Assembly: GCA_035489755.1 (NCBI GenBank)
Contig: DATGZK010000021.1
Coordinates: 1 to 64,000 of the forward strand
Reading direction: 5' to 3'
DNA length: 64,000 nucleotides
Source of the DNA: UBA9160 sp035489755
Lineage (GTDB): Bacteria; Myxococcota_A; UBA9160
How positions within the stretch are numbered: the first letter of the stretch is position 1; every line of letters starts with the position of its first letter. Shown one piece after another: positions 15,648 through 24,218 of the stretch. A model generated the notes under the pieces. It saw only the letters and a program-made list of their open reading frames with translations, had not been told where the DNA came from and searched no databases. Both the position numbers and the translations under genes were made by a program.

Positions 15648-17269
15648 CGCGGATCGAGGGGCAGGCCGAGGGCAAGCGCGACTAGGGCGCGCAGCCCCGG
15701 CAGGCGCGCGCGGCGGGGATGCTGCTCCAGGAGCCAGCGCTGGCCTTCGACCAGGCCCGCCCGCCGACGCGCCTCGCGCAGGGCTTCGAGCGGGCCCCCA
15801 ATCGCGTCCACCAATCCCAGCGCCTGCGCCCGCAGCCCGCTCCAGACCCGACCGCCAGCCGCGCGCTCCACCTGGGCGGGCTCGATGCCGCGACCCTCCG
15901 CGACGCGGCGCACAAACGTGTCGTAGACGTGGGCGAGCTCGCCGCGCAGGGCGGCGCGCTCGTCCGCAGTAAAGGCACGGGATTCGGAGAGCATCCCCGC
16001 GCGGGCGCCGCGTTCGACCGCCTCCTTCGAAATGCCGACGCGGCGGTAAAGCTCCGAGAGGTTGACTTTGCCGCCCACAACGCCGATCGAGCCGGTCACT
16101 GTAGTCGCCTCGGCGAAGACCGCGTCCGCGCCGCAGGCGACGTAGTAGCCACCCGAGGCGGCAACGTCACCCATCGAGACCACGACAGGCTTTTTCTGCC
16201 TGGCCTTTCGGACCGCGCGCCAGAGCAGATCCGAGGCCAGCCCGTCGCCGCCGGGGCTATTGACGCGCAGCACGATGCCTCGGACACCGTCGTCCTTGGC
16301 GAGGCGCTCGAGCAGAGTCCGAAATGCGTCGCTCCCGATGCCCCTGGCGCCACTTCCCCTGCGGATCAGTCCACTCGCGACCACGTACGCGATGCGCGGC
16401 AGGTCGGAGAGCAGCGGGCGCCAGCCCACATCTGCCGCGCGCAACGCGAGGTAGCTCGCAGCCGGAGCAAGGCGAACCGGTCGTTTGTCGTCCGCCGCGC
16501 GACCCGGCGTGAGCGTTGCGAGCGCGTCTTCGATCTCGTCGGGGTAGAGAGATCGGTCGATCAGACCCGCCTCCCGTGCCGCCACTGCGTGGTAAGGGCC
16601 TGCGTCGATCCGCGACCGCACCGCTTCAGGCGCAAGTCCGCGGCCCTTTGCAATCGCTTCCACCAAGCCGGTGTAGAAATCGTCGAGCAGCGCCTCCAAC
16701 TGCTCGCGCTGCTCGGGAGACATGCCTTCGCGTGTGAAGGGTTCGGCCGCGCTTTTGTAGGCACCGAGGCGCAGGATCTCGGGTTCAATCGCAAAGCGCT
16801 CCAGCAGGCTTCGCACGAAGGTGCTCTCGGCGCGCAGGCCGACGAGAAAAAGGGCGCCGGACTCGGGCAACCAGATCGAAGATGCGGCGCTCGCGATCCA
16901 GTACTCCGCGATCCCCAGCGCGTCGGCGTAGGCGGCGACGGGCTTACCGCTTGCGCGAATGGCCTCCACTGCGCGGCGCAGGGCGAGCACTTGGCTCAAC
17001 CCCGGCGCAGCGCCCTCGAAGCGCAGCAGCACGCCATCCACGCGACCGTCTTCGGCTGCGCACTGGAGCGTCCGCAGCAGATCCAAAAGGCCTGCGCCCC
17101 CCGGCGGGGCGAACGGAAGTGCCGTCGGGCGCAGCTCTTGGAGCCCCGGTCCGATGCGCACGTCGAGCCAAAGACCGCCATCCCTCGAAAGGTGACGGCG
17201 GGCGAAGCCCTGCCGCGCCGCCCGGGCGGCGTTGGCGGCAAGGCGGCGCACGAAGCCTCCGCCGCCCAC
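15644..17269 (-). CDS. sppA: Signal peptide peptidase SppA, long (67K-type) form
   Basis: A tandem S49 peptidase, 541 aa from a GTG two bases after the upstream stop, with GGAG correctly spaced. The N-terminal half supplies the general-base Lys (GAYKSA, about residue 172); the C-terminal half supplies the nucleophile Ser (DVAASGGYY, about residue 372), as in the E. coli type, with RVNSPGGDGLAS before it. Unlike E. coli SppA, no clear N-terminal membrane anchor is seen, so it may be peripheral or soluble. In-frame sequence further upstream overlaps the VWA gene and is not coding. Confidence 0.9.
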   Translation of the reverse strand: MGGGGFVRRLAANAARAARQGFARRHLSRDGGLWLDVRIGPGLQELRPTALPFAPPGGAGLLDLLRTLQCAAEDGRVDGVLLRFEGAAPGLSQVLALRRAVEAIRASGKPVAAYADALGIAEYWIASAASSIWLPESGALFLVGLRAESTFVRSLLERFAIEPEILRLGAYKSAAEPFTREGMSPEQREQLEALLDDFYTGLVEAIAKGRGLAPEAVRSRIDAGPYHAVAAREAGLIDRSLYPDEIEDALATLTPGRAADDKRPVRLAPAASYLALRAADVGWRPLLSDLPRIAYVVASGLIRRGSGARGIGSDAFRTLLERLAKDDGVRGIVLRVNSPGGDGLASDLLWRAVRKARQKKPVVVSMGDVAASGGYYVACGADAVFAEATTVTGSIGVVGGKVNLSELYRRVGISKEAVERGARAGMLSESRAFTADERAALRGELAHVYDTFVRRVAEGRGIEPAQVERAAGGRVWSGLRAQALGLVDAIGGPLEALREARRRAGLVEGQRWLLEQHPRRARLPGLRALVALALGLPLDPR

Positions 17270-17271
17270 CT

Positions 17272-18903
17272 CTAGCTCCGCCGCTTCCGGCGACCCGCCA
17301 GGTAGTCGACCATCAAGAACGACCCGAGTTCCGAAGGCGCGGTGAAGAAAGCGCGGCCGCGATTCAGGCGCGTCATCCGCTCCACGAAGCCGACGAGCTC
17401 GGGAGCGCGGTCGAGCATGAAGGTGTTGATGGTGACGCTCCGCTGCGTAATCCGGCGTACCTGGCGCAGCGTCTCCTCGGCCGCGCGCGGCGAGATCCCG
17501 GCGAACCCCATGGGCCATTCCACGCGAAGCTCCTTGCCGACGAAGTATGCGGTGGGCTGCCCATCGGTAATCACGAGGACCTGGGGACTCGCCGACGGAT
17601 GCTTCGCAATGAGACGTTCCGCCACCATGAGCCCCTCTTGCAGATTGGTGAAGGGATCCCCCATATCCCAGGCGGCCTCGGGCAGCTCACCAATGCGCAG
17701 CTCCCGGGCCCGCGTGGAGAAGCCGACCACGAAGAAATGGTCTCGGGGAAAACGCGTGCGGATCAGGTGGTCGAGCGCGAGCGCGACCCGCTTTGCAGCG
17801 GGGAAGCGCCCGGCCCATGACATCGACCAGCTCATGTCGAGCAGCAACACCGTCGTCGTCTGCGTGGTGTAGTCGGACTCCCGAACCTGGAAGTCGTCGA
17901 TCTCGAGCTCGATCGGAAGCTCGGGGGCCCGCTGCGCTGCTGCGCGTGCGCGACGCCGGAGCGCCGCGAGCAGGGTGCGCACGATGTCGAGATCGAGCCG
18001 GTCGCCGAACTCGAAGGGGCGCGTCTCATCCGGTCGCGGCATCGCGACGCCGCGGTCGGTGGTCTCGTGCCCACCGGGCCGACTCTTCTTGATCGCGCCG
18101 TACACCTCCGCGAGCGCATTCGCCCCAAGCCTGCGAATCGCGCGCGGCGTGAGCTCGAGCTTTCCCCCCCGCAGACGCACGTAGCCGGCTTGCTGAAGGG
18201 TGGATTCGAGATCTCGCAGCAGCACGATCGAACGCACGGCGTTCTCGGACAGGAGCTCGCGCAGCTCATCGGGCGAGAGCGACTCAAACTGGCCCGACGC
18301 GATGCTGCGACGCAGCTGCTCAAGTGCCTCGAGCCGCTCGCGAATCTGCTGCGCCGTTTCATAGTCGGCGGCCTCGCCGCCCCGGAACTGCTTGCCGCGC
18401 TCGCGCAGGAATTTCTCCAGGGCCTTTAGCCGCTCGAGCTCGGCGAGCAGCTGCTGGTACTCCTCCCCCGCTTCGTCGTCCGCGAACTCGTGCTCACGAA
18501 ATCGCTCGATCCGCTCGGAGAGCGAGCCCGCTTCGGCGTGGCGTTTTTCGAGGAACGCGTTGAGGCGGGCGGATTCGAGGCCGAACGTTTCACGCTGCGC
18601 CGCTTCCTCTCGGCGCAGGATCGACTCGAGGCGCCGTTCGAGCTCTTGCGTCGCGCTGTCGAGGCGATAGCGCTCCTGGAGCGACTTCTCTTCGCGGCGG
18701 AGCTCCTCGAGCAGCTCCTCCACGCCCATCACGCGAAACTCTTGGCCTGCGAGCTCGAAGCCGAGCTGGCGCATCCATTCGAGCGCCTGATCGAGGTCGA
18801 CGCCTTCCATGAGAAAGTCGCTCACGGCCTCGAGTGCGCGCTCGGCGTCGAGCTTGAACTCGCTTTGGCTGCCATCCCATCGGCTGTAGCGCCACACCCT
18901 CAT
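17272..18903 (-). CDS. VWA-domain protein partnered with a MoxR/ChlI-like ATPase, 543 aa
   Basis: The C-terminal ~200 residues form a von Willebrand A domain with an intact MIDAS start (LLLDMSWSMSWAGRF, Asp near residue 356), then VVGFSTRARELRIGELP, TNLQEGL and VLVITDGQPTAYF. The N-terminal ~270 residues are helical and charged, with long coiled-coil stretches (ELERRLESILRREEAAQRE; YQQLLAELERLKALEKF). The start overlaps the stop of the AAA+ gene by four bases. This is the layout of MoxR-VWA pairs such as RavA-ViaA and YehL-YehP, where the VWA protein binds metal and works with the ATPase. No membrane segment is present. Confidence 0.9.
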   Translation of the reverse strand: MRVWRYSRWDGSQSEFKLDAERALEAVSDFLMEGVDLDQALEWMRQLGFELAGQEFRVMGVEELLEELRREEKSLQERYRLDSATQELERRLESILRREEAAQRETFGLESARLNAFLEKRHAEAGSLSERIERFREHEFADDEAGEEYQQLLAELERLKALEKFLRERGKQFRGGEAADYETAQQIRERLEALEQLRRSIASGQFESLSPDELRELLSENAVRSIVLLRDLESTLQQAGYVRLRGGKLELTPRAIRRLGANALAEVYGAIKKSRPGGHETTDRGVAMPRPDETRPFEFGDRLDLDIVRTLLAALRRRARAAAQRAPELPIELEIDDFQVRESDYTTQTTTVLLLDMSWSMSWAGRFPAAKRVALALDHLIRTRFPRDHFFVVGFSTRARELRIGELPEAAWDMGDPFTNLQEGLMVAERLIAKHPSASPQVLVITDGQPTAYFVGKELRVEWPMGFAGISPRAAEETLRQVRRITQRSVTINTFMLDRAPELVGFVERMTRLNRGRAFFTAPSELGSFLMVDYLAGRRKRRS

Positions 18904-20312
18904 GCGCGCGCGAACAACGTGCGCCCTTCCCGCACGGTCTTGTTGAGATGGTTGGAGAGGTGCAGACCCTCGAGCAGAAACTCGATGGCCGACGCGACAC
19001 GTGCGGGCTCCTCGCCCCCCGCCAGCCTGGCCGCTCCGTCGCGCAGTCCCGGAATCTCGTCGAGGCCCTCGAGGTACTCACCTGCGGCGATGTCCGCAGC
19101 GACTTCCACCTTCCAGCCTTGGCGGAACGACTCGATCACCCCCGCCATCCCCTCGAGCGGGACATGCTCGTCAAACACGACCTTGACCGCCCGCCTCCAC
19201 AGCTCCGTCACGAGCTCCGACTCCGGCCGCTCCTTGCCTGCATATTCGAGTTCGAGCTTGCCGAGTGTGGAGGGTTCGAGGGCGGGCAGGTCGGAAATCC
19301 GCGGTACCGCCTCACCCTCGCGCAAGCGGATCGCGCGGCGCAGCGCGTTTGCCACGAGGGTCTCGTAGTTGGCGATCGAGGTGCGCACCGAGACGCCCGA
19401 GCTTTGGGATACGTCTGGGCTCTTCCGCGCCTGAAGCGTGATCTCCGCGACGATCTCCTGCATGAAGCGCGGGACGTGGACGCTGATTCCGTCCGCCGCC
19501 GGGAGCTCCACCTCTTGGAGCACGATCGCGAGTTCGAGCTCGCGGGTCGCAGGATAGTGGGTGCGGATCTGAGCCGCGTAGCGGTCTTTGAGGGGCGTGA
19601 TGATGCGGCCCCGGCTCGTGTAGTCCTCGGGATTGGCGCTGGCGACCACAAGCACGTCGAGGGGCAGTCGGACGCGGTACCCCTTCACCTGGAAATCGCG
19701 CTCCTCGAGCACGTTGAAGAGCCCGACCTGCACCTTCTCGGGCAGGTCTGGGAGCTCGTTGATGCAAAAGATGCCGCGATGGGTGCGCGGGAGGAGACCG
19801 AAATGGAGCGTGAGCTCATCCGCCAGCGTGGCGCCGCGGGCCACCTTCACGGGATCCACGTCTCCGATCAGATCCGCGATGGAGACATCGGGGGTGGCGA
19901 GTTTCTCCGTATAGCGCTCCTCGCGCTGGATCCAGACAATGGGGGTCGCGTCGCCGCGCTCGGCCACGAGCGCACGCGCGTAGGCGGAGACCGGCGCGAA
20001 CGGGTCGTCTGCGATCTCGCTGCCCTCGACGGCGGGGATCCACTCATCCAAGAGTCCCACCAGGGCGCGAATGAGCCGCGACTTCGCTTGGCCACGCTCG
20101 CCGAGAAAAATCAGGTCATGCCCGCAAAGCAGTGCATTTTCCACGGCGGGGATCACCGATTCGTCGTAGCCGAGGATTCCCGGGAATAGCTTCTCCCCGG
20201 TCCGCAGGCGGGCCAGGAGATTCGCGCGCATCTCCTCGCGCAGCCGGCGCGTCGAGATTCCGGCCGCCCGGAGGTCTCCGAGGGTCCGTGCGGTGGGGGG
20301 CGGGGTCGGCAT
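18900..20312 (-). CDS. AAA+ ATPase of the MoxR/magnesium-chelatase-I class, 470 aa
   Basis: Walker A reads GERGQAKSR (residues ~71-79). The Walker B region is HRGIFCINELPDL (~179-190), with Asn in place of the usual Asp before Glu. The sensor and pre-sensor segments read VVASANPEDYTSRGRIITPL (YehL/ChlI-like). A helical lid follows, with SGVSVRTSIANYE and a long C-terminal helical extension. This branch remodels protein partners with a cognate VWA protein, here the overlapping downstream gene. Whether the Asn affects hydrolysis is unclear, since a similar NELPDL text seems common in the branch. Confidence 0.9.
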   Translation of the reverse strand: MPTPPPTARTLGDLRAAGISTRRLREEMRANLLARLRTGEKLFPGILGYDESVIPAVENALLCGHDLIFLGERGQAKSRLIRALVGLLDEWIPAVEGSEIADDPFAPVSAYARALVAERGDATPIVWIQREERYTEKLATPDVSIADLIGDVDPVKVARGATLADELTLHFGLLPRTHRGIFCINELPDLPEKVQVGLFNVLEERDFQVKGYRVRLPLDVLVVASANPEDYTSRGRIITPLKDRYAAQIRTHYPATRELELAIVLQEVELPAADGISVHVPRFMQEIVAEITLQARKSPDVSQSSGVSVRTSIANYETLVANALRRAIRLREGEAVPRISDLPALEPSTLGKLELEYAGKERPESELVTELWRRAVKVVFDEHVPLEGMAGVIESFRQGWKVEVAADIAAGEYLEGLDEIPGLRDGAARLAGGEEPARVASAIEFLLEGLHLSNHLNKTVREGRTLFARA

Positions 20313-20335
20313 GGGGGCTCCTTCGAAACTCGGTT

Positions 20336-21172
20336 TCAGCGCTGCTGCGTGCGGTGGTGCGCTCGCTCCTGCTCGAGGAGCTGGATCCGTCGCTGGATGA
20401 TCTCGAGCTCTCCGCCATCGTCCTCACTCAGGTCCGGGGGTAGCGACTCGGCTCGAATCAGCCTCGTCGCCGCTTCGATCCGGTCGCTCGGCGCGGGATG
20501 GCTCTCGAGGAAGGACAGGCTGCTGTTGCCGTACTCGCGCTGGATGGTTTGAAAGAAAGTCACAAGACCCTCTGGGTCATAGCCCGCCTTCGGCAGCACC
20601 TCGACCGCGAATGCGTCCGCTTCTGTCTCGGCCTCGCGTCCAAAGGAGTTCACATAAGCCATGGCCGCGAGGCCGCCACCGAGATTCGCGAGGTTTGCCA
20701 CAGGTCCTCCCACCACGAGGGCGGCAGCGACCACACCGGCTTCCTTGAGCATGTTCGCATCTTTTGCGCGGTTGTAGTTCTGCGCGACGTGGCGCTTCAC
20801 CACATGACCGACCTCATGCGCCACGACGCCCGCCACTTCGCTCACGTTGCGCGCCTTCTTCAGAATCGCGGTGTGGACATACACGTAGCCCGCTGGACCG
20901 GCAAAGGCGTTGATTTCATCGTCGTCCACCACCCTGAAACGAAACTGGTAGGGCTGCGGCGGCGCAGCGCGAACGATTTCATTCCCAATCTTCTGCACGT
21001 ACTTCAAGATCACCGGATCGGGCTCGAAGATCACCTCGCTGCGCACCTCGGCATCGAGTTCGGCGCCGAGATTGCGCTCTTCATCCACCGAGAGCGTTGT
21101 GGCGCAGCCCAAAAGCAGCGCAGCACAAAAAAGCGCCGCCCAGGACCACAGGCTATAGCAGCTCGGCCACAT
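20336..21172 (-). CDS. M48-family metallopeptidase lipoprotein, 278 aa
   Basis: From the ATG at 21172 the N-terminus is a lipoprotein signal: a hydrophobic helix then AALLLGC with the lipidated Cys near residue 22. The HExxH zinc site is VVAHEVGHVVKRH and the third ligand lies in REAETEADAFAVEVL, as in BepA/LoiP-type outer-membrane peptidases. FLESHPAPSDRIEAA near the C-terminus is a conserved M48 substrate-cleft segment. Likely role: periplasmic outer-membrane-protein quality control. It overlaps the 3' end of the kinase-like gene by 20 bases. Confidence 0.92.
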   Translation of the reverse strand: MWPSCYSLWSWAALFCAALLLGCATTLSVDEERNLGAELDAEVRSEVIFEPDPVILKYVQKIGNEIVRAAPPQPYQFRFRVVDDDEINAFAGPAGYVYVHTAILKKARNVSEVAGVVAHEVGHVVKRHVAQNYNRAKDANMLKEAGVVAAALVVGGPVANLANLGGGLAAMAYVNSFGREAETEADAFAVEVLPKAGYDPEGLVTFFQTIQREYGNSSLSFLESHPAPSDRIEAATRLIRAESLPPDLSEDDGGELEIIQRRIQLLEQERAHHRTQQR

Positions 21173-22346
21173 CGAAGGGGACCTTCTTCCGCAGCGACTC
21201 GGTGACGTGCCGGACGATCGAAAGCACAGAGCGGTCGAAGTTGTCGTTGTCGACGATCGGAATGTTGTAGCGGTCCGCGAGCTCGAGGAAGTGCTCCTGG
21301 ATCCGGAGAATGGGATCGAGGTGCTCGGCATAGCGGTGCTGGGGCCGGTGAATCTCATCCCGCTCGCGCGCGGCGAAGCGGTTGCGGTAGGCCTCGGGCG
21401 AGAGCGTCGCCACCACGAGAAAGATCACGTGCGCCGTGTGCTCGTAGGGCTTAAGGTCGATCATGCCGGGAACGATGGAAACTCCGTCCAGGATCATGCT
21501 CGAGCTCTCAGCCACCGCCCGGTCCATCATCGCCCGCACGCCCACCGCGACGGTCGCGGCCTGGGCGCGGAAACCCTCGATCACCGGATCCTCGCCGGGT
21601 GCGGCCGCAGGAGCGCCGGCCTCGTACGACGAGCGATGAATTGCGGGAACCAGCTCGGCGGAGAGCATGATCCGCATGATCTGGCGGATCGAATCCGTCG
21701 ACAACACGCGCTGGATGCCGAGCCTGTGCGCGACCTCGAGACCGAGCGAAGTCTTTCCTGCCCCGGTGGCTCCGCCGAGCAGCAGGATGACCGGGCGCTC
21801 GGGCTCCTGGTAGCGCCGCCAGGCGAGGTAGCGCTCCGCGATGCGCGGCCCGATCCGCTTGCGGAGGGTCTCGAAGGCAATCCGCCGCAGCTCTCCGCGT
21901 TCGATCTCCCGCACCCCACGTGCCCGGAGCTGTCCTTCGATCTCGCGCGCGACGTCAAAGGCGTCGTTGGGCTCGATGGCCGCGGCAAGGAGAGACTGAG
22001 ACAGGATGCCCTTGGAGAAGGGAAGCTTTCTGCCGTGCCCCCCCACCACGATCGCCTCCGGTCCCGGGCGGGCGCGCCCTTCCTCGGAAAGGGCGCCTTC
22101 CCCGAGAATTTCGCGGACCGACTTGGCGAGCTCCTCGCGGGTCACCATGGGGCGTCCCCGCACGCGCTCGCGGACCTCATTGGCGGTGCGGAAGGCGTCC
22201 TCGAAGGAGATGCCCCGAGCGAGGAGGGAGTGAATCATGATTCCGCGCATGAAGGGGCGGCGCCCTTCGGGGTCCTCCACAAAGGTCCGGGGCCGCTCGG
22301 GAGCGGCCTCAGGGTTCAAGCGCCCTTCTTCTTCCGGGGTTGCCAC
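21153..22346 (-). CDS. 2-phosphoglycerate kinase-like protein with two ATP-cone-type repeats, 397 aa
   Basis: The C-terminal half is a P-loop kinase: VILLLGGATGAGKTSLGLEV (P-loop ~191-199), VLSTDSIRQIMRIML, then MILDGVSIVPGMIDL and HVIFLVVATLSPEAYRNRF. This resembles the archaeal 2-phosphoglycerate kinase that makes 2,3-bisphosphoglycerate. The N-terminal 170 residues hold two related ~60-residue units (RRPFMRGIMIHSLLARGISF and KLPFSKGILSQSLLAAAIEP), each like an ATP-cone nucleotide sensor. In bacteria the substrate is unproven. The gene is divergent from the MerR/ParA cassette and heads the leftward run. Confidence 0.85.
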   Translation of the reverse strand: MATPEEEGRLNPEAAPERPRTFVEDPEGRRPFMRGIMIHSLLARGISFEDAFRTANEVRERVRGRPMVTREELAKSVREILGEGALSEEGRARPGPEAIVVGGHGRKLPFSKGILSQSLLAAAIEPNDAFDVAREIEGQLRARGVREIERGELRRIAFETLRKRIGPRIAERYLAWRRYQEPERPVILLLGGATGAGKTSLGLEVAHRLGIQRVLSTDSIRQIMRIMLSAELVPAIHRSSYEAGAPAAAPGEDPVIEGFRAQAATVAVGVRAMMDRAVAESSSMILDGVSIVPGMIDLKPYEHTAHVIFLVVATLSPEAYRNRFAARERDEIHRPQHRYAEHLDPILRIQEHFLELADRYNIPIVDNDNFDRSVLSIVRHVTESLRKKVPFDVAELL

Positions 22347-22470
22347 GACTGCAACCTACCCTACGCGCCAGAGCCATGCGACGTTGCGGCAAACCGCATG
22401 CGCGACCCCGGGTTTTACCCAGCCGCTGCTGCAAAGGACCCGAATGCCACAATTTCGCAGGGTTTTGGGG

Positions 22471-22500
22471 TTGACTTCGGACTCCCTCGGGGTCTAGGGT
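22471..22500 (+). promoter_or_regulatory. Putative promoter of the MerR-ParA cassette
   Basis: TTGACT at 22471-22476, an 18-base spacer and TAGGGT at 22495-22500 lie 34 bases before the GTG of the MerR-like gene, in the 187-base divergent region shared with the kinase-like gene. The -10 is a weak match. Confidence 0.35.
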
Positions 22501-22533
22501 GCAGCTGGGCCGATCCGGTTGGGGGGTCGATCG

Positions 22534-23022
22534 GTGTCGAGCGTCTTACGCGATAACACCAGCCGTTCTTACCGCTCCCGCGATGTTTCGCAGATCCTTG
22601 GGCTCTCCCGCCGCCAGCTCCAGTATTGGGCGCAAACCGACCTCGTGCGGCCATCGGCCCTTACCGAGGGAGGGCATCACCGGTACAGCTTTCAGGACCT
22701 CGTGGCTCTTAAGGCCGCGAGACGACTGATCGATGCGGGCGTCTCTGTCCAGCGCATCCGCAGCAGCATTCAAGCGCTACGTAAGATTCTGCCCTCCGTC
22801 CACCAACCCCTCGCGGAGCTGGTGCTGGTGGCGACGGGTGACGTTGTGTTGGTGTTCCGCGAGGGAGCGGCGTTTGACGCGGTTTCCGGGCAAGAGTGGG
22901 TCTTCGAAATCGCACAGCTCGTGCGCGAGATCGATGCCTGGAGAGACGACGTCGCCGCATTCAAGCCACGCGCGGGCGCCAGGGGCCGGGAACTGAGCGC
23001 ACGAAGCAGGAAGCAGGCCTAG
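22534..23022 (+). CDS. MerR-family HTH protein, 162 aa
   Basis: The N-terminal winged HTH is clear: SRSYRSRDVSQILGLSRRQLQ, YWAQTDLVRPSALTEGGHHR, YSFQDLVALKAARRLIDAGV. The C-terminal part (VATGDVVLVFREGAAFDAVSG; QLVREIDAWRDDVAAF) replaces the usual long dimerisation helix and metal-binding Cys. It therefore looks like an atypical MerR that may act as a structural or adaptor protein rather than a metal sensor. The GTG at 22534 is preferred to a TTG 15 bases upstream because GGGGGG lies 7 bases before it. It is followed by ParA after 92 bases. Confidence 0.85.
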   Translation: MSSVLRDNTSRSYRSRDVSQILGLSRRQLQYWAQTDLVRPSALTEGGHHRYSFQDLVALKAARRLIDAGVSVQRIRSSIQALRKILPSVHQPLAELVLVATGDVVLVFREGAAFDAVSGQEWVFEIAQLVREIDAWRDDVAAFKPRAGARGRELSARSRKQA

Positions 23023-23114
23023 CGCCTCGCGTGATCGACGCTCGTCCGGCGTCCCCCAGCCGGAATGGTGGGTGCATCGAGTTTGATTCTCCGGTACCGG
23101 GAGCGGGGGGGTCC

Positions 23115-24218
23115 ATGCGCATCATCGCAATCGTGAACCAAAAAGGCGGCTGTGGGAAAACGACGACCACGGTCAACCTCGCGGGCTGCCTGGCGGCCGA
23201 CGGTGCGGGGGTGCTCGTCGTCGACCTCGATCCGCAGGCACACGCCACCCTTGCCCTCGGGATCGACCCCGAGACTGTGGATCGAAACCTCTACGATGTG
23301 CTTGCGGACGCGGAGGCCACCTCGCAAATCGGTGCGGTGCTCGTCGAAACGGCGTCGGGAATCGCTCTTGCGCCGGGCGGGATTGTGCTCTCTGCGCTCG
23401 AGCAGAAGCTCGCCGCTGAGCGCGCGGAGGCGCGGACTGAGCGTCTCGCGGCAGCGCTCACCCATCTGCCCCATCCCTACGATTTTGTGCTGATCGACTG
23501 TCCGCCGAACGTCGGGCTGCTGACTTTCAGCGCGCTGCGCGCCGCCCACGAGGTCATTGTGCCCCTCGAGACCAGCTTCTTCGCCATTCATGGCGTCCAG
23601 AAGCTGCTCGACACGATCGGCCTGCTCACCGAGCGAATCGGGCGCTCTCTCGAGGTGCGGATCTTGCCCACGCTCTACGACGGACGCACCCGCTACGCGC
23701 GCGAGACACTCGCCGATATCCGCGAACTGTTTGGTGAGCTTTGCTTCGACGCGGTGATCCGCTCGAATGTCAAGCTTCGAGAGTGCGCGCGGCGCGGCGT
23801 CCCGGCCGTGCGTTTTGCTCCAAGCTCCAACGGAGCCGTCGACTATGCAGCGCTCGCGCTCGAGGTTCGCGCCAGCGCTCCGAAGACGCTGGCGGAGGCT
23901 GCGGCGCACGCGCCGCCGCGAGCGGCGCAGGATCGACCCGCTCCCGCCACGCGAGAGGTCGTCGTGCGCTTCCGCGACGAGGGGGCCCGGGACGTGCGGA
24001 TCGCCGGCGACTTCAACGGCTGGGTGCCGGACCGGGGTGTGCGCTCGCACGTTGAAGCCGAGGGTGATGCGCGCGTGTGGACCAAGGTGCTCGAACTCGA
24101 ACCCGGGACCTACCAGTACCGGTACGTCGTGGACGGATCTTGGCGGGAAGACCCAGAGAATCCCCAGGCCGTGCCGGGACCGGGCGGAAGCCGCAACTCG
24201 CTCTTGGTCGTCCGCTAG
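23115..24218 (+). CDS. ParA-family ATPase fused to a CBM48/AMPK-beta-like domain, 367 aa
   Basis: Residues 1-~255 are a complete ParA/Soj ATPase: MRIIAIVNQKGGCGKTTTTV (deviant Walker A with signature Lys), VDLDPQAHATLALGI (A'), FVLIDCPPNVGLLTFSALRA (Walker B) and PLETSFFAIHGVQKLLDTI. After an Ala/Pro linker, residues ~280-367 form an early-set beta domain: VVVRFRDEGARDVRIAGDFN, GWVPDRG, then LELEPGTYQYRYVVDGSWRE and DPENP, the hallmarks of glycogen-binding CBM48 modules. The fusion is in one frame without a break. I infer a positioning ATPase tethered to a polysaccharide or CBM-like ligand. The next gene overlaps its stop. Confidence 0.93.
   Translation: MRIIAIVNQKGGCGKTTTTVNLAGCLAADGAGVLVVDLDPQAHATLALGIDPETVDRNLYDVLADAEATSQIGAVLVETASGIALAPGGIVLSALEQKLAAERAEARTERLAAALTHLPHPYDFVLIDCPPNVGLLTFSALRAAHEVIVPLETSFFAIHGVQKLLDTIGLLTERIGRSLEVRILPTLYDGRTRYARETLADIRELFGELCFDAVIRSNVKLRECARRGVPAVRFAPSSNGAVDYAALALEVRASAPKTLAEAAAHAPPRAAQDRPAPATREVVVRFRDEGARDVRIAGDFNGWVPDRGVRSHVEAEGDARVWTKVLELEPGTYQYRYVVDGSWREDPENPQAVPGPGGSRNSLLVVR

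Noticed and set aside
15644..17518. 624-aa SppA
   Set aside because: Its first 83 residues lie antisense-free but inside the 3' end of the VWA gene in another frame and look random.
22896..24218. 440-aa ParA starting 219 bases upstream
   Set aside because: The extension overlaps the MerR gene and lacks protein-like composition; the conserved ParA N-terminus begins at the ATG 23115.
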